From contig NZ_SMAF01000012.1 of the NCBI RefSeq assembly GCF_004343305.1, positions 1 through 64,000 on the forward strand: DNA of 64,000 nt, written 5' to 3'. A model generated the notes under the pieces. It saw only the letters and a list, made by a program, of their open reading frames with translations, searched no databases and was not told the origin of the DNA. This DNA comes from Pseudofulvimonas gallinarii (GTDB lineage Bacteria; Pseudomonadota; Gammaproteobacteria; Xanthomonadales; UBA2363). The position numbers and the translations under genes were made by a program. The first letter of the stretch is position 1. Each line of letters starts with the position of its first letter. This document shows positions 22,004 through 32,152 of the stretch, one piece after another.

Positions 22004-22888
22004 ATGGGCAACATCGGCTCACGAACCGTCGCGCTTGGGGTGCTGGCCTGCATCCTGGCCGCCTGCCAGCCGCAGCAGGGCGCCACACCGGCGGCCGATC
22101 CGGCGCCATCACCATCGCCCGTCGACGCCGGGTCCGCCACGCCGTCGCCTTCCTATACCGAAGAGGTCGAGGCCTATCGCGCCTGGGTGCAGGAACAGGT
22201 CGCGCAGCTGCAGATCGATGTGCAGGCCTTCGCCGCGGCCATCCGGGCCGGGCGCATCGACGATGCCCGCAGGTTGTACGCAGGCAGCCGCCAGGGCTGG
22301 GAACGCATCGAGCCGGTGGCCGAACTGTTTCCTGATCTCGACCGTCGCATGGACGCGCGCGCGGATGATTTCAAGCTCGCCGAGGCCGATCCGGAATTCA
22401 GCGGCTGGCATCGCCTCGAACACGCGATGTTCACGCTGCAGACGCTGGAAGGCATGGCGCCGTTCGCGGCGCAGCTGGTGGCCGATGCCGCCGAGTTGCA
22501 GGCGCGTCTGCCCGACATGGATCTGCCGCCCAGTGCCGTCGTCGGTGGCGCCGCCGAACTCGTCGAGGAAGTGGCGGCCGGCAAGATCAGCGGCGAGGAA
22601 AACCGATACGCCGGGACGGACCTGTGGGACATCCAGGCGAACATGGAAGGTGCGCGCAGGATCGTCGAACTGTTCCGTGCGCGGATCGCCGAGCGCGATG
22701 CCGGCTTGCTGGCCGGCATCGAGGAAGGCTTCGAAGAAGTCGATGGCATTCTTGCCGCATACCGCTCCGGCGATGGATGGGCGCACTACAGCGCGCTGAA
22801 TGACCGCGACCGCAACAGCCTGCGCGGCGTGGTGAACCACCTGGCCGAACAGCTCGCGCTGCTGCGCGGCACGTTGCACCTGGATTGA
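22004..22888 (+). CDS. efeO: EfeO/EfeM-type iron-uptake lipoprotein (M75 domain)
   Basis: Periplasmic iron-binding component of an Efe-type ferrous/ferric iron uptake system. The N-terminus is a lipoprotein signal with lipobox LAAC (Cys near residue 19), then a Pro/Ser/Ala-rich linker. Next comes an all-helical M75 (imelysin-like) domain with the metal-binding HRLEHAMF (HxxE) near residue 130. At 294 residues it has only the M75 domain; the cupredoxin domain of E. coli EfeO is absent, so it is closer to EfeM. A Fur box precedes it, and efeB starts six bases after its stop. No efeU permease gene lies beside it. Confidence 0.88.
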   Translation: MGNIGSRTVALGVLACILAACQPQQGATPAADPAPSPSPVDAGSATPSPSYTEEVEAYRAWVQEQVAQLQIDVQAFAAAIRAGRIDDARRLYAGSRQGWERIEPVAELFPDLDRRMDARADDFKLAEADPEFSGWHRLEHAMFTLQTLEGMAPFAAQLVADAAELQARLPDMDLPPSAVVGGAAELVEEVAAGKISGEENRYAGTDLWDIQANMEGARRIVELFRARIAERDAGLLAGIEEGFEEVDGILAAYRSGDGWAHYSALNDRDRNSLRGVVNHLAEQLALLRGTLHLD

Positions 22889-22894
22889 GCCGCC

Positions 22895-24178
22895 ATGGTG
22901 GTGAAGGACGGAACAGACAACGGTGACGCCGCGCGTCCCGGGGAACCGTCGCGGCGGCGCCTGCTGAAATCGGGTCTTGCGCTGGCGGGCGCCGGGGCCG
23001 CACTGGTCGCCGGCTGCAGTCGCGGCGTCGGCCAGACGTCTAGTGCCGAGCACAGCGGCATCCACCAGCGGCAACCGGTGTTCGGTGCGCACCAGTCCGG
23101 CGTCACGACGCCAACCCAGGCGGCCGCCATTGTCGCGGCCTTCGACGTGGTCGGCGCCGACCGTGGCCGGCTTGCGCGTCTGCTTCAGGTGCTGACCCGG
23201 CGCATCGCATTCCTGATGGAAGGCGGGCCGGTGCCTGAGCGTGACCCGCGACTGCCGCCGCTGGATTCCGGCGTGCTTGGACCGGATGTGTTTCCGGACA
23301 ATCTCACGGTGACCGTCGGCGTCGGCGCCTCGCTGTTCGACGACCGCTTCGGACTGGAGGCCGTGAAGCCCAGGCAGCTGATCGAAATGCCGGCATCGCC
23401 GAACGATGCGCTGGATGCCACCTGGTGCGATGGCGACATCGTCCTGCAGATCTGCAGCAACACGGCGGAAACCAACCTGCACGCGCTGCGCGACCTCATC
23501 AAGCACGGCGCCGGGCTGATGAACCTGCGCTGGAGCATGGATGGCTTCCTGCCGCCGCACACGGTGCAGAAGCTGGGCAAGGATTCGGTCATCAACCTGA
23601 TGGGCTTCAAGGACGGTACGGCCAATCCGGATGCCAGCGACGCGGCGCTGATGGATCGCCTGGTGTGGGTCCAGCCGGACCAGGGCGAACCGGACTGGGC
23701 GATTGGCGGCAGTTACCAGGTCGTGCGCCTGATCCGGAATTTCGTCGAGTTCTGGGATCGCACGCCGCTGCGCGAGCAGGAGCGCATCTTCGGCCGGCAC
23801 CGCGCGACCGGCGCACCGCTGGGTCGCAGCCACGAACACGACCCGGTCGATTTCAGCAACGATCCCGATGGCCGCATCACGCCACTGGACTCGCACATCC
23901 GCCTGGCCAATCCGCGCACGCCCGGCAGCCGGCAGATCCTGCGCCGCGGGTTCAACTATTCGCGTGGCATGACCCGTGCCGGACAGCTCGACCAGGGTCT
24001 GCTGTTCGTGTGCTTCCAGAACGATCTCGACGACGGCTTCATCGCCATCCAGCGTCGACTCGACGGCGAGCCGCTGGAGGAATACATCAAGCCTTTCGGT
24101 GGCGGGTTCTACTTCGTGCTGCCGGGTGTGCCGGGGCCCGTCCATTACCTCGGCCAGTCGCTGATCGAAGCCGCCTGA
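22895..24178 (+). CDS. efeB: EfeB deferrochelatase / DyP-type peroxidase, Tat-exported
   Basis: Haem-containing dye-decolourising-type peroxidase of the periplasm that acts with EfeO in iron uptake. The 427-residue protein begins with a twin-arginine signal (SRRRLLKSGLALAGAGAAL). Family marks are INLMGFKDGTANP (the GxxDG catalytic Asp motif, about residue 240), the proximal haem-ligand His region (EHDPVDFSNDP), RRGFNYSRG and LLFVCFQNDL near the end. It is six bases after efeO and surely co-transcribed. Its stop codon lies inside a hairpin shared with convergent liuB. Confidence 0.93.
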   Translation: MVVKDGTDNGDAARPGEPSRRRLLKSGLALAGAGAALVAGCSRGVGQTSSAEHSGIHQRQPVFGAHQSGVTTPTQAAAIVAAFDVVGADRGRLARLLQVLTRRIAFLMEGGPVPERDPRLPPLDSGVLGPDVFPDNLTVTVGVGASLFDDRFGLEAVKPRQLIEMPASPNDALDATWCDGDIVLQICSNTAETNLHALRDLIKHGAGLMNLRWSMDGFLPPHTVQKLGKDSVINLMGFKDGTANPDASDAALMDRLVWVQPDQGEPDWAIGGSYQVVRLIRNFVEFWDRTPLREQERIFGRHRATGAPLGRSHEHDPVDFSNDPDGRITPLDSHIRLANPRTPGSRQILRRGFNYSRGMTRAGQLDQGLLFVCFQNDLDDGFIAIQRRLDGEPLEEYIKPFGGGFYFVLPGVPGPVHYLGQSLIEAA

Positions 24179-24222
24179 CCGCGACGGCCCGCCTGCCGGT
24201 CGGCCAGCGGGCATTCGCGGTC
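24177..24222. terminator. Bidirectional hairpin between efeB and liuB
   Basis: GACCGCG (24177-24183) pairs with CGCGGTC (24216-24222), and inside it GCCCGC (24187-24192) pairs with GCGGGC (24207-24212), with a small internal loop. It starts in the efeB stop codon and ends four bases from the liuB stop. No T-run is present, so termination efficiency is uncertain. Confidence 0.5.
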
Positions 24223-24226
24223 GACC

Positions 24227-25834
24227 CTACATGCGGAAGACGCCGAAGCGATCCTTCTCGATCGGCGCGTTGAAGCTGGCGGAGAGCGCCAGGCCCAGCA
24301 CACGACGCGTATCCGCCGGATCGATGACGCCATCGTCCCAGAGCCGGGCGGTGGCGTAGTAGGGATGGCCCTGGCGTTCGTACTGTTCGCGAATCGGTGC
24401 CTTGAAGGCATCCTCTTCTTCGACCGGCCACTGGCCACCGCCGGCTTCGATGCCGTCGCGCTTGACCGTGGCGAGCACGCCGGCGGCCTGTTCGCCGCCC
24501 ATCACGGAAATGCGCGCGTTCGGCCACATCCACAGGAAGCGCGGCTGGTAGCCACGGCCGCACATGGCGTAATTGCCGGCGCCGAAGCTGCCTCCGATCA
24601 GCACGGTGAACTTTGGCACGTGCGAGCAGGCGACCGCGGTCACCATCTTGGCGCCGTCCTTGGCGATGCCGGCGTTCTCGTACTTTCGGCCGACCATGAA
24701 GCCGGTGATGTTCTGCAGGAACACCAGCGGGATGTCGCGCTGGTTGCACAGCTCGATGAAGTGCGCGCCCTTGAGCGCGCTCTCGGCGAACAGGATGCCG
24801 TTGTTGGCGACGATGCCGACCGGATAGCCGTAGATGTGCGCGAAGCCGCAGACCAGTGTCTTGCCGTAGCGCGGCTTGAATTCGTGCAGCTCGCTGCCAT
24901 CGACTATACGGGCGATGACCTCGCGCACGTCATAGGGCTGGCGCGTATCCGGCGGCACCACGCCGTAGAGCTCTTCGGCCGCGTACAGAGGTTCGCGTGG
25001 ATCGCGGATCGACACCGGCAGCTGCTTGCGGCGATTGAGGTGGCCGATGATGTCACGGGCGATGGCCAGTGCGTGCGGGTCGTTTTCCGCGAAATGGTCG
25101 GCCACGCCCGACACGCTGGTGTGCACGTCGGCGCCACCCAGCGCTTCGGCGTCGACGATCTCGCCGGTGGCCGCCTTCACCAGCGGTGGGCCGCCGAGGA
25201 AGATCGTGCCCTGTTCGCGCACGATCACCGTCTCGTCACTCATCGCCGGCACATAGGCGCCGCCGGCCGTGCACGAGCCCATCACCACCGCGATCTGCGG
25301 GATGTTCCTCGCGCTCAGTCGTGCCTGGTTGTAGAAGATGCGGCCGAAATGGTCGCGGTCCGGGAAGACCTCGTCCTGCAGCGGCAGGAAGGCGCCGCCG
25401 GAATCGACCAGGTATACGCAGGGCAGGTGGTTTTCCAGCGCGATCTCCTGCGCGCGCAGATGCTTCTTCACCGTCATCGGGAAGTAGGTGCCGCCCTTGA
25501 CGGTAGCGTCATTGGCGACCACCACCACTTCGGTGCCGTTGACGCGGCCGATGCCGGTGACGATGCCGGCACCCGGGGCGGCATCGTCGTACATGCCGTG
25601 CGCGGCCAGCGGCGACAGTTCCAGGAACGGCGAACCCGGATCGAGCAGGGCGCGGATGCGCTCGCGCGGCAGCAGCTTGCCGCGCGCGGTGTGCTTCTCG
25701 CGGGCCTTGGCACCGCCACCCTCGGCCGCAGCCGCCATCCGCTGCTTCAGGTCGTCGACGGCGGCACGCAGGTGTTCGGCGTTGCGCTGGAAATCGGCAC
25801 TGCGGGGATCGATCTGGGACGTCAGGACGGGCAT
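24227..25834 (-). CDS. liuB: Methylcrotonyl-CoA carboxylase carboxyltransferase (beta) subunit
   Basis: Transfers CO2 from biotin on LiuD to 3-methylcrotonyl-CoA in leucine degradation. The 535 residues are exactly the family size, with two crotonase-like lobes. The N-terminal lobe includes [21 protein letters not shown] and [18 protein letters not shown]. The C-terminal lobe includes [37 protein letters not shown] and [22 protein letters not shown] 25834 gives MPVLTSQI; an upstream in-frame ATG would add ten unsupported residues. It is separated from liuC/liuD by the oppositely oriented efeOB pair, an unusual break in the cluster. Confidence 0.95.
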   Translation of the reverse strand: MPVLTSQIDPRSADFQRNAEHLRAAVDDLKQRMAAAAEGGGAKAREKHTARGKLLPRERIRALLDPGSPFLELSPLAAHGMYDDAAPGAGIVTGIGRVNGTEVVVVANDATVKGGTYFPMTVKKHLRAQEIALENHLPCVYLVDSGGAFLPLQDEVFPDRDHFGRIFYNQARLSARNIPQIAVVMGSCTAGGAYVPAMSDETVIVREQGTIFLGGPPLVKAATGEIVDAEALGGADVHTSVSGVADHFAENDPHALAIARDIIGHLNRRKQLPVSIRDPREPLYAAEELYGVVPPDTRQPYDVREVIARIVDGSELHEFKPRYGKTLVCGFAHIYGYPVGIVANNGILFAESALKGAHFIELCNQRDIPLVFLQNITGFMVGRKYENAGIAKDGAKMVTAVACSHVPKFTVLIGGSFGAGNYAMCGRGYQPRFLWMWPNARISVMGGEQAAGVLATVKRDGIEAGGGQWPVEEEDAFKAPIREQYERQGHPYYATARLWDDGVIDPADTRRVLGLALSASFNAPIEKDRFGVFRM

Positions 25835-25897
25835 GGCATCGCGCGCTGGAAAAGGCCCGCGCATGTAAGCACAGCGCGGGCGAAGGCGCCAGCCGGA

Positions 25898-27718
25898 TCA
25901 GTTGCCGGGACGGTTGCCGAAGCCGCTGTAGAGGACGATGTCGCGCTGTTCCACTGCGCCCAGGTCGATGCTGCCCAAGCGGTCGGGAACGCTGGTGACG
26001 TCATGCTGTGGCGCCCGCCCGTAAAGGTCGTTCCCCGCGTCGCTGGCGCCCGTGCAGTGGTCCAGTGCGGGCGATCTTCCACGCGGCGCAAACCGGGCAT
26101 CCAGTGCGGGATCGACCTGCCAGTAGGTCGCCGCAGGCAGGCCAGCGGTTGAATGCGTGACGATGCAGGGCGCGACGGCGGGCAGGGCGACCGCCGCACC
26201 CGCATACGCATAGATGAGCTCGTGGCCGGGCGCCCAGAAAACGCTGCCCTGCGGACGAAGCACGCCGCCATGCATGTAGAACACGCCGCCCACCTGGTTG
26301 TGGAGCACGGAGTTGTAGAAAAAGTCGACGTTTGAACCGGTGCCGCCGATCAATGTGCGTTCACCGCCTGATCCACCGGCGATGTTGCCGGTGAACACGC
26401 TTCGCCGGATGTTCAGGCGCTGGTCCTGCAAGACTTCGAACACCGCCGACACCCCGTGATCGTCGGAATTGTTCTCGAACAGCGTGCGCGAGATATTGGC
26501 GATGCCGGCCAGGGCGCCGGCGTCATTGGTGAAATAGCCGACAGCTCCCCCCGCCCCGGACGATGGGCCGGTACGACTGTTGCCGAAAAAATACGAACAG
26601 GGCTTGCGCACCGTGCCCGCCACGATGCAATCACCGATACGGCTGTGATCGATATGCCAGACCACGCCATTGAGGGCATACAGCGCGCCACCGCGCTCCC
26701 GCGCAGAGTTTCCGGCCACCAGTGGGCCATCCAGCGAGATGTTGCGGTAGGGCAGGGCGGTGGGGCCGATCGCGCCGATCGCGCCGCCCATGTCGGCGAT
26801 ATTCCCGGTGATGCGGACGCTGTAATCCGCGGTGGGATCGTCGCCGAAGATCCGCGCGGACAGGCTGCCTTCGTTGATGAAGATGCCGCCGCCGTAACTG
26901 GCCTGGCCATTGCTGGCATGGCCGGCGGCGTTGCCGACGATGAAGACCTGCTGGCCGGCGCCGGGTGACGGGTCGATGAGCATCGAAGCGGATCCGCTGC
27001 GCAAGGCCACGCCGCCGCCGGAGCGGAAGGCGAAGTTCCCGGAGATTTCGCCATGCCAGGCATGCACGGTGCAACCGCGCAGGCAGTGGATGCCACCACC
27101 GTAACCCTGGGCAACCAGGGTGTCGGCACGGTTGTTCCTGACGATCGCACCGTACGCCATGTTGAGCTGTGCATACTGGTCAAGGGTCGGGCCGGTGGAT
27201 GACAGGTGGATGCCGCCCCCGTTGCTCGCCGAGTTCTCCTCGACGACGGTGCCGCGCTCGAGGTTTACAGTCATCGGGCCCGTGATGTGCAGCCCGCCAC
27301 CTTCGCCAGTGGCCAGGTTGCCATCACGGATCGCCACGTTGCGCAGGGTCACTGCGCGGCGCGGATTGCCCACGGCGTTCTGGATCTGCATCACCCGGGT
27401 GTTTCCAGGAGTCGCGCGCAGCGTCGTCGGGAAGGTCGCCGTGGGGGTGGCATTGCCGCATGCGGTGAAGCCGCCGGTGATTTCGATGTCCCGCACCGGA
27501 TTGACCAGCAGCAGGTTGTCGACCGCCTGCTCGAGCACGGCCAGGCGGATCTGGTGAGGGCCGCTGCCGGCATCGGCTACCGCCGCGGCCAATGCCGTGG
27601 ACAACTGGCTATGGCTGCAGTCGGTTGTGTGCCCGACGGTGTAGAGGGCGGCAACGGCCGGCAGCGGAAAAACCAGCGTGGCAAGCAAGGTCAGTGATGC
27701 ACGGAAGCTGATGGGCAT
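25898..27718 (-). CDS. Secreted right-handed beta-helix protein (paralogue 1)
   Basis: A 606-residue exported protein: signal peptide (MPISFRASLTLLATLVFPLPAVAA), then many short repeats rich in Gly, Asn and Ser of the kind GGGIHL, NSASNGGG, GGGVALRSG and SGNFAFRSGGG. These are characteristic of right-handed parallel beta-helices and polymorphic outer-membrane-type surface proteins. It begins LYTVGHTTDCSHSQLSTALAAA and ends DIVLYSGFGNRPGN. It is a paralogue of the divergent gene at 27908-29683, sharing the N-terminal layout (Cys-containing opening, an ITGGF/IEGGY segment with a nearby Cys) and the SIDLGAVEQ/YDLGAYEQ ending. No catalytic residues are evident. Adhesion or surface structure is a guess. 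Confidence 0.75.
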   Translation of the reverse strand: MPISFRASLTLLATLVFPLPAVAALYTVGHTTDCSHSQLSTALAAAVADAGSGPHQIRLAVLEQAVDNLLLVNPVRDIEITGGFTACGNATPTATFPTTLRATPGNTRVMQIQNAVGNPRRAVTLRNVAIRDGNLATGEGGGLHITGPMTVNLERGTVVEENSASNGGGIHLSSTGPTLDQYAQLNMAYGAIVRNNRADTLVAQGYGGGIHCLRGCTVHAWHGEISGNFAFRSGGGVALRSGSASMLIDPSPGAGQQVFIVGNAAGHASNGQASYGGGIFINEGSLSARIFGDDPTADYSVRITGNIADMGGAIGAIGPTALPYRNISLDGPLVAGNSARERGGALYALNGVVWHIDHSRIGDCIVAGTVRKPCSYFFGNSRTGPSSGAGGAVGYFTNDAGALAGIANISRTLFENNSDDHGVSAVFEVLQDQRLNIRRSVFTGNIAGGSGGERTLIGGTGSNVDFFYNSVLHNQVGGVFYMHGGVLRPQGSVFWAPGHELIYAYAGAAVALPAVAPCIVTHSTAGLPAATYWQVDPALDARFAPRGRSPALDHCTGASDAGNDLYGRAPQHDVTSVPDRLGSIDLGAVEQRDIVLYSGFGNRPGN

Positions 27719-27907
27719 GGGGGGATCCGGAGGCGGTTGGACGACTGTTGCCGGGACATTCGGCAAATCGGCCGCGACCATGCCAACCGGTGCCGTCGAC
27801 GGCGGGCAGCGCCGTGTCCGGTCGCGCAGGAAGCCGGCCTGGCATGTTTTCGCCGGCATTCGCGAATGCGTGGCTGAGGGCGATGGCCGCCCGACCGGAG
27901 TTGCCTC

Positions 27908-29683
27908 ATGAAGACCGTGCCATGGCGTGTCATGTCCTGCCTGCTACTCACCTTTGCCGTGTCCTCCCTGCATGCCGCCAGCTATTCGGTGGGCGGCGCC
28001 GGCTGCACCCATCCGACCTTGCAGGCGGCGTTGAATGCCGCGGCGACGGCGGCAGGTGGGCCACATCGGATAAAGCTGGCGGCAGCTGAGCTGACGACCG
28101 TGGGCCTGACGCTCAATGCACCCGCCCACGACATCACGATCGAGGGCGGTTATGCGGGCTGCACGTCGGAAATGCCAACCGCTGGCGCCAGCACCACGAT
28201 CAGACAGACCGGTGCTGCGCGCGTGTGGTCGATGACCGGGGGCGACGTGGCGTTGCCGCGGCGGACGATCACGCTTATGCGGGTGCGGATTACCGGCGGC
28301 AATGCCGCCGCGGCGTCGGGTGGCGGCATTTTCGTCGGTGGCAAGCTGGAGCTGCGTCTGGCGCAAGGGGCCGTCGTGACAGGCAACCATGCGCTTGATG
28401 GCGGTGGCGTGGCCCTGTATTCCGGTGGCGAAGCCGTCGAAGACGTGGCCCGGCTGCGACTGGACGAAGGGGCCATGGTCCGGGACAACAGCGCGTCGCG
28501 ATTCGGCGGCGGCCTGCATCTGCTCGGGGGCGCGAATGCGACGCTGCTCGAGGGCGGCGTCAATGACAACACCGCATCACTCCGCGGCGGCGGCATCTAT
28601 CTGGACGGTCCGGGAACAGACCTGCGGATACAGACGTTCGGCCAATCCAGGGTCACGGTCGATGGCAATACGGCCGGACTGGCGGCGTTCTCCACCGGCA
28701 ATGGATATGGCGGCGCCATCTACAGCGCGCGTGCCCGCGTCCTTGCCGATACCACGGGGAGCCCGGGTGAGCACAAGATCTCCCTGTCGGGAAATACGGC
28801 CAATTTCGGCGGTGCCATCTACGCCGAGGGGCCGACCAACGGCACCTTCACATTTATCGAGCTGCGTGACAGCGCCATCACCGGCAACTACGCCCGGGGC
28901 AAGGGTGGCGCGTTCTATTCGCGCTTTGCCGTCGACTGGGTGATCACCCACGACAGCACCGGGCCGTGCGCTGTTTTCCTCCTTGGCCTGGTTCCGTGTT
29001 CGCTGGTATTCGGCAATGCGGCCGGCAATGAGGGGGCGCCCGGCTTCCCGGGCGGCGGCGTGTTCTTCCTGGCAAGTGATGCCGGCGTGTCGCGCAGCAT
29101 CGCGCGCGTCCGGCGCACGCTGTTCCAGTCCAACGAGGATATCGACGGCCGTGCAGCGATCATCGAGGCGGAAGGCGCGAACGAGTATCTGATCGAACGC
29201 AGCCTGTTCAAGGGCAATATCGCGGATGGCGGCGGCGCAACCTTTGCGGCCCTGTTCCGTTCGGGAAGCGCGAACAGCTGGCTGCTTTACAGCACCGTCC
29301 TGGACAACCACGTCGACCGCCTGTTCGTGTTCGGCGGTACCACGCTGAATGTCACCGGCAGCATCTTCTGGGACCCGGGCACGACGATATGGATGCAGCC
29401 GCCCTCGGCAATGACACATGGCGACTGCCTGATCTCCCATACCACGGCCAATCTCCCCGGATCGGTGCTGACCTGGGATCCACGCCTTGACTCACGTGGG
29501 CGGCCACGCAGGCGCTCCGACGCCTGGGACTACTGCGCGACCGCGGCGGCGGCCGACGCCGAGGGGCGCAACGGTTACGACATTCCGGGTGTGACGAACG
29601 CGTATGGCCTGTACGACCTCGGCGCCTACGAACAGGCCGACGTGATCTTCACGCACGGAATGGGCTCATACCCGATCAACTGA
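27908..29683 (+). CDS. Secreted right-handed beta-helix protein (paralogue 2)
   Basis: A 591-residue exported protein with signal peptide (VMSCLLLTFAVSSLHAAS) and a Gly-rich repetitive body (ASGGGIFVGG, ALDGGGVALYSGG, SRFGGGLHLLGG, SLRGGGIYLDG, NFGGAIYAEG) typical of a right-handed beta-helix. The opening YSVGGAGCTHPTLQAALNAA and the segment IEGGYAGCTSE parallel its divergent neighbour at 25898-27718. The C-terminus reads YDLGAYEQADVIFTHGMGSYPIN and keeps the DVIF part of the tail seen on other exported proteins here. About 190 bases separate the two start codons. Function unknown. Confidence 0.75.
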   Translation: MKTVPWRVMSCLLLTFAVSSLHAASYSVGGAGCTHPTLQAALNAAATAAGGPHRIKLAAAELTTVGLTLNAPAHDITIEGGYAGCTSEMPTAGASTTIRQTGAARVWSMTGGDVALPRRTITLMRVRITGGNAAAASGGGIFVGGKLELRLAQGAVVTGNHALDGGGVALYSGGEAVEDVARLRLDEGAMVRDNSASRFGGGLHLLGGANATLLEGGVNDNTASLRGGGIYLDGPGTDLRIQTFGQSRVTVDGNTAGLAAFSTGNGYGGAIYSARARVLADTTGSPGEHKISLSGNTANFGGAIYAEGPTNGTFTFIELRDSAITGNYARGKGGAFYSRFAVDWVITHDSTGPCAVFLLGLVPCSLVFGNAAGNEGAPGFPGGGVFFLASDAGVSRSIARVRRTLFQSNEDIDGRAAIIEAEGANEYLIERSLFKGNIADGGGATFAALFRSGSANSWLLYSTVLDNHVDRLFVFGGTTLNVTGSIFWDPGTTIWMQPPSAMTHGDCLISHTTANLPGSVLTWDPRLDSRGRPRRRSDAWDYCATAAAADAEGRNGYDIPGVTNAYGLYDLGAYEQADVIFTHGMGSYPIN

Positions 29684-29990
29684 TCACGGCAGGCGTCTGT
29701 CTTCATTCCACGGCGGCACGGAATCGTGCCTGCCGGTGGCTCCATCCGGACCTGCGCCGGGGCAGGCCCGCCAGCGGGCTATGCAAGGCCGGTCCGTTGG
29801 TCGCGGGGTGGAAACGGTGGACGCATCATCGTATCGCGCCGGGACCGGCGTGGTGGACGCGGCCTCTGCGTCAGCGTCTGCGTCATCGACAACGATCGCC
29901 CACGGACCCGATGTGTGGTGGCCGTTCCAGGGCATCGGTCGAATACCCACGACCCCACCTGCGAGGCCCGGGATCATCGGATCCCGAATG
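29684..29990. other. Non-coding gap, nothing recognised
   Basis: About 300 bases between the beta-helix gene and the terminator of the convergent thiolase gene. Only short frames without family similarity or ribosome-binding sites are seen. Confidence 0.5.
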
Positions 29991-30024
29991 AAAACGCCCG
30001 GCCACGCGATGGCATGGCCGGGCG
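29991..30024 (-). terminator. Rho-independent terminator of the thiolase gene
   Basis: CGCCCGGCCA (29995-30004) and TGGCCGGGCG (30015-30024) form a perfect ten-pair stem with a ten-base loop. On the minus strand it is followed by TTTTC. It lies 54 bases downstream of the thiolase stop, so it should end the leucine-gene transcript here. Confidence 0.85.
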
Positions 30025-30078
30025 ATCCGGATGCGGGGGCCGCCAGGGCCGGCCGCGATGCCGGGCTGGCGTTCCGGG

Positions 30079-31257
30079 TCAGACCAGCTCGATTGCGATG
30101 GCGGTCGCTTCACCGCCGCCGATGCAAAGGCTGGCGATGCCACGCTTGGCGCCGCGGGCGCGCAGCGCGTGGATCAGCGTCACCACGATGCGCGCGCCGG
30201 AGGCGCCGATCGGATGGCCCAGTGCACAGGCGCCACCATGGACGTTGACCTTGGCGTGATCGATGCCCAGCTCCCGGATCGGTGCCATGGCGACGCAGGC
30301 GAAGGCTTCATTGATCTCGTAGAGGTCCACCTCGTGCTTGCCCCAGCCGGCTTTCTCCAGCACCTTCTGGATGGCGAACACCGGCGCGGTGGTGAACCAT
30401 TCCGGCGCCTGCGCATGCGTGGCGTGGGCAACGATGCGCGCAAGCGGCGTCAAGCGATGCTGCTGCGCCGCTTCCGCCGACACCACGACCACCGCCGCGG
30501 CGCCGTCGGAGATCTTGGAGCTGGATGCGGCGGTGATGGTGCCGCCATCGCGCTTGAAGGCCGGGCGCAGCGTCGGGATCTTTTCGATGTCGCAGCGCGG
30601 CGGTTCCTCGTCGCGGGTTACCGTGACCTCGCCCTTGCGGGTGGTGACGGTGACGGCGGCGATCTCGTCATCGAAGGCACCGCTTTCGGTGGCGGCCAGC
30701 GCCCGACGCACGGATTCGGCGGCGAAGGCGTCCTGGTCTTCGCGCGTCATCGCGAACTGGTTGACGCACATCTCGCCGAACACGCCCATCGCCTGCTTGT
30801 CGTAGGGATTGGTCAGGCCGTCCCACATCATGTGGTCGACGATCTCGCCATTGCCCATGCGGTAACCGCCACGTGCCTTCGGCAGCATGTAGGGCGCATT
30901 GGTCATCGATTCCATGCCGCCGGCGATCGCCGTGTCGATGGAGCCGGCCTTGATGGCATCGTGCGCCAGCATGATGGACTTCATGCCCGAACCACACACC
31001 TTGTTGACGGTGGTGCAGCCGGCCGAGCGCGGGATGCCGGCATCCAATGCAGCCTGGCGCGCGGGTGCCTGGCCCAGGTTGGCCGGCAACACGCAGCCCA
31101 TGAACACTTCTTCGACGGCCTCGGCGGGCAGGCCGGCATGATCCAGCGCGGCACGGATCGCCGTGCTGCCCAGATGCGTGGCCGGTACGCCGTCGAACTG
31201 GCCCTGGAAGGAGCCGATGGCCGTGCGCTTGGCGCCGGCGATGTAGATCTCGGTCAT
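30079..31257 (-). CDS. Acetyl-CoA C-acetyltransferase (thiolase)
   Basis: Thiolase of 392 residues, cleaving acetoacetyl-CoA with CoA into two acetyl-CoA, the last step of leucine (and ketone-body) oxidation; the reverse condensation is also possible. Signature residues are the nucleophilic Cys in [10 protein letters not shown] (about 90), the His in [19 protein letters not shown] (about 345-360) and the second Cys in [11 protein letters not shown] near the end. Thiolase substrate range cannot be read from motifs, but the liu neighbours favour acetoacetyl-CoA. ATG 31257 gives the usual start [14 protein letters not shown]. It is followed by a strong terminator. Confidence 0.93.
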   Translation of the reverse strand: MTEIYIAGAKRTAIGSFQGQFDGVPATHLGSTAIRAALDHAGLPAEAVEEVFMGCVLPANLGQAPARQAALDAGIPRSAGCTTVNKVCGSGMKSIMLAHDAIKAGSIDTAIAGGMESMTNAPYMLPKARGGYRMGNGEIVDHMMWDGLTNPYDKQAMGVFGEMCVNQFAMTREDQDAFAAESVRRALAATESGAFDDEIAAVTVTTRKGEVTVTRDEEPPRCDIEKIPTLRPAFKRDGGTITAASSSKISDGAAAVVVVSAEAAQQHRLTPLARIVAHATHAQAPEWFTTAPVFAIQKVLEKAGWGKHEVDLYEINEAFACVAMAPIRELGIDHAKVNVHGGACALGHPIGASGARIVVTLIHALRARGAKRGIASLCIGGGEATAIAIELV

Positions 31258-32010
31258 GACAGTTTCCCGAATGATGAGACGATGATGCGTTGCAGGATTA
31301 TGCGCCCGGGTCGCTGGGGCGACAATGCGACCGGTCACACTACGCTGTGCTTCCAGCGAATTCGGATCCGATTATTGCGGCGCAACATACGGGCCGCCAC
31401 TGGACCAAAGGGCACCCGGCATTCGCCGCCACGGCAATCGCCGCGGTTCCGGATGTTCCGCTCATTGACCGTCCAGCGAGCCGCAGCGTCCGCCTGCCTC
31501 GTACATTGCCCGGGCGCTTGTCAGCGCACGGGCACAGCCGCACGGACAACGCGCCTTCTCACACGGGATCCCTCTGCGCTGCCGGCATTCGCGGTGCTGT
31601 TCACCACGCGCCGGCGTTCCCCCGGGCAGCCGCCAGCACCGTCTGCTGCGATTTCGCGCTCCGGCAACTCCGCCCAATGCGGGGACGAAGCCCGCGCCTC
31701 CGATCGAGTCCCATGCGTCCGGCCGGCGGAGGGTCGGGCCACCGTCCGTTGCCGGCATCCTCATGGACGGACGATCTCCACAGGGATGCGCCCGACCACA
31801 GTCAGGCGCCCATGGATGGTGCGTGTTGGGCCCCGACCGCTGCACGCGAAGCGCGCGTGCAGGAGGCGCGTGCGGCAGTCGCCAGGGGTGTCCCCCCCTG
31901 AAGTTGCTTTCAGCAGGACAGGCAGGAGAAGTCACCCGGGCGCCAAGCAAGGCGCACGAGACAGCCACGGACGTCAGCCGCCGCACCCGGCCGGGACATC
32001 GGAGCATCTG

Positions 32011-32034
32011 CGCTCTGGCGCTCTGGCGCTCTGG
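32011..32034. repeat. Triplicated octamer CGCTCTGG
   Basis: Three exact head-to-tail copies of CGCTCTGG (32011-32018, 32019-32026, 32027-32034) in the long non-coding gap. The period of eight would shift frame, which fits non-coding DNA. It is a possible slippage site. Confidence 0.85.
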
Positions 32035-32135
32035 TGCCAGCAACCAGCCGGTGCACAAGACCAATGGCTGCTTCGCTGGAACAATGCGGCCGTCACCGAC
32101 CGGCGCACGGTCGAGGCGGATCGGTCCAGCGCGGA

Positions 32136-32152
32136 CGCGGACAGGGTCCGCG
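32136..32152. terminator. Hairpin downstream of isovaleryl-CoA dehydrogenase
   Basis: CGCGGAC (32136-32142) and GTCCGCG (32146-32152) make a perfect seven-pair stem with a three-base loop, twelve bases beyond the dehydrogenase stop. No T-run follows on the minus strand, so it is only a possible terminator. Confidence 0.35.

Noticed and set aside
31462-32064. Minus-strand frame of 200 codons in the non-coding gap
   Set aside because: Arg/Pro/Cys/Gly-rich composition, no known motif, no Shine-Dalgarno; treated as chance in GC-rich DNA.
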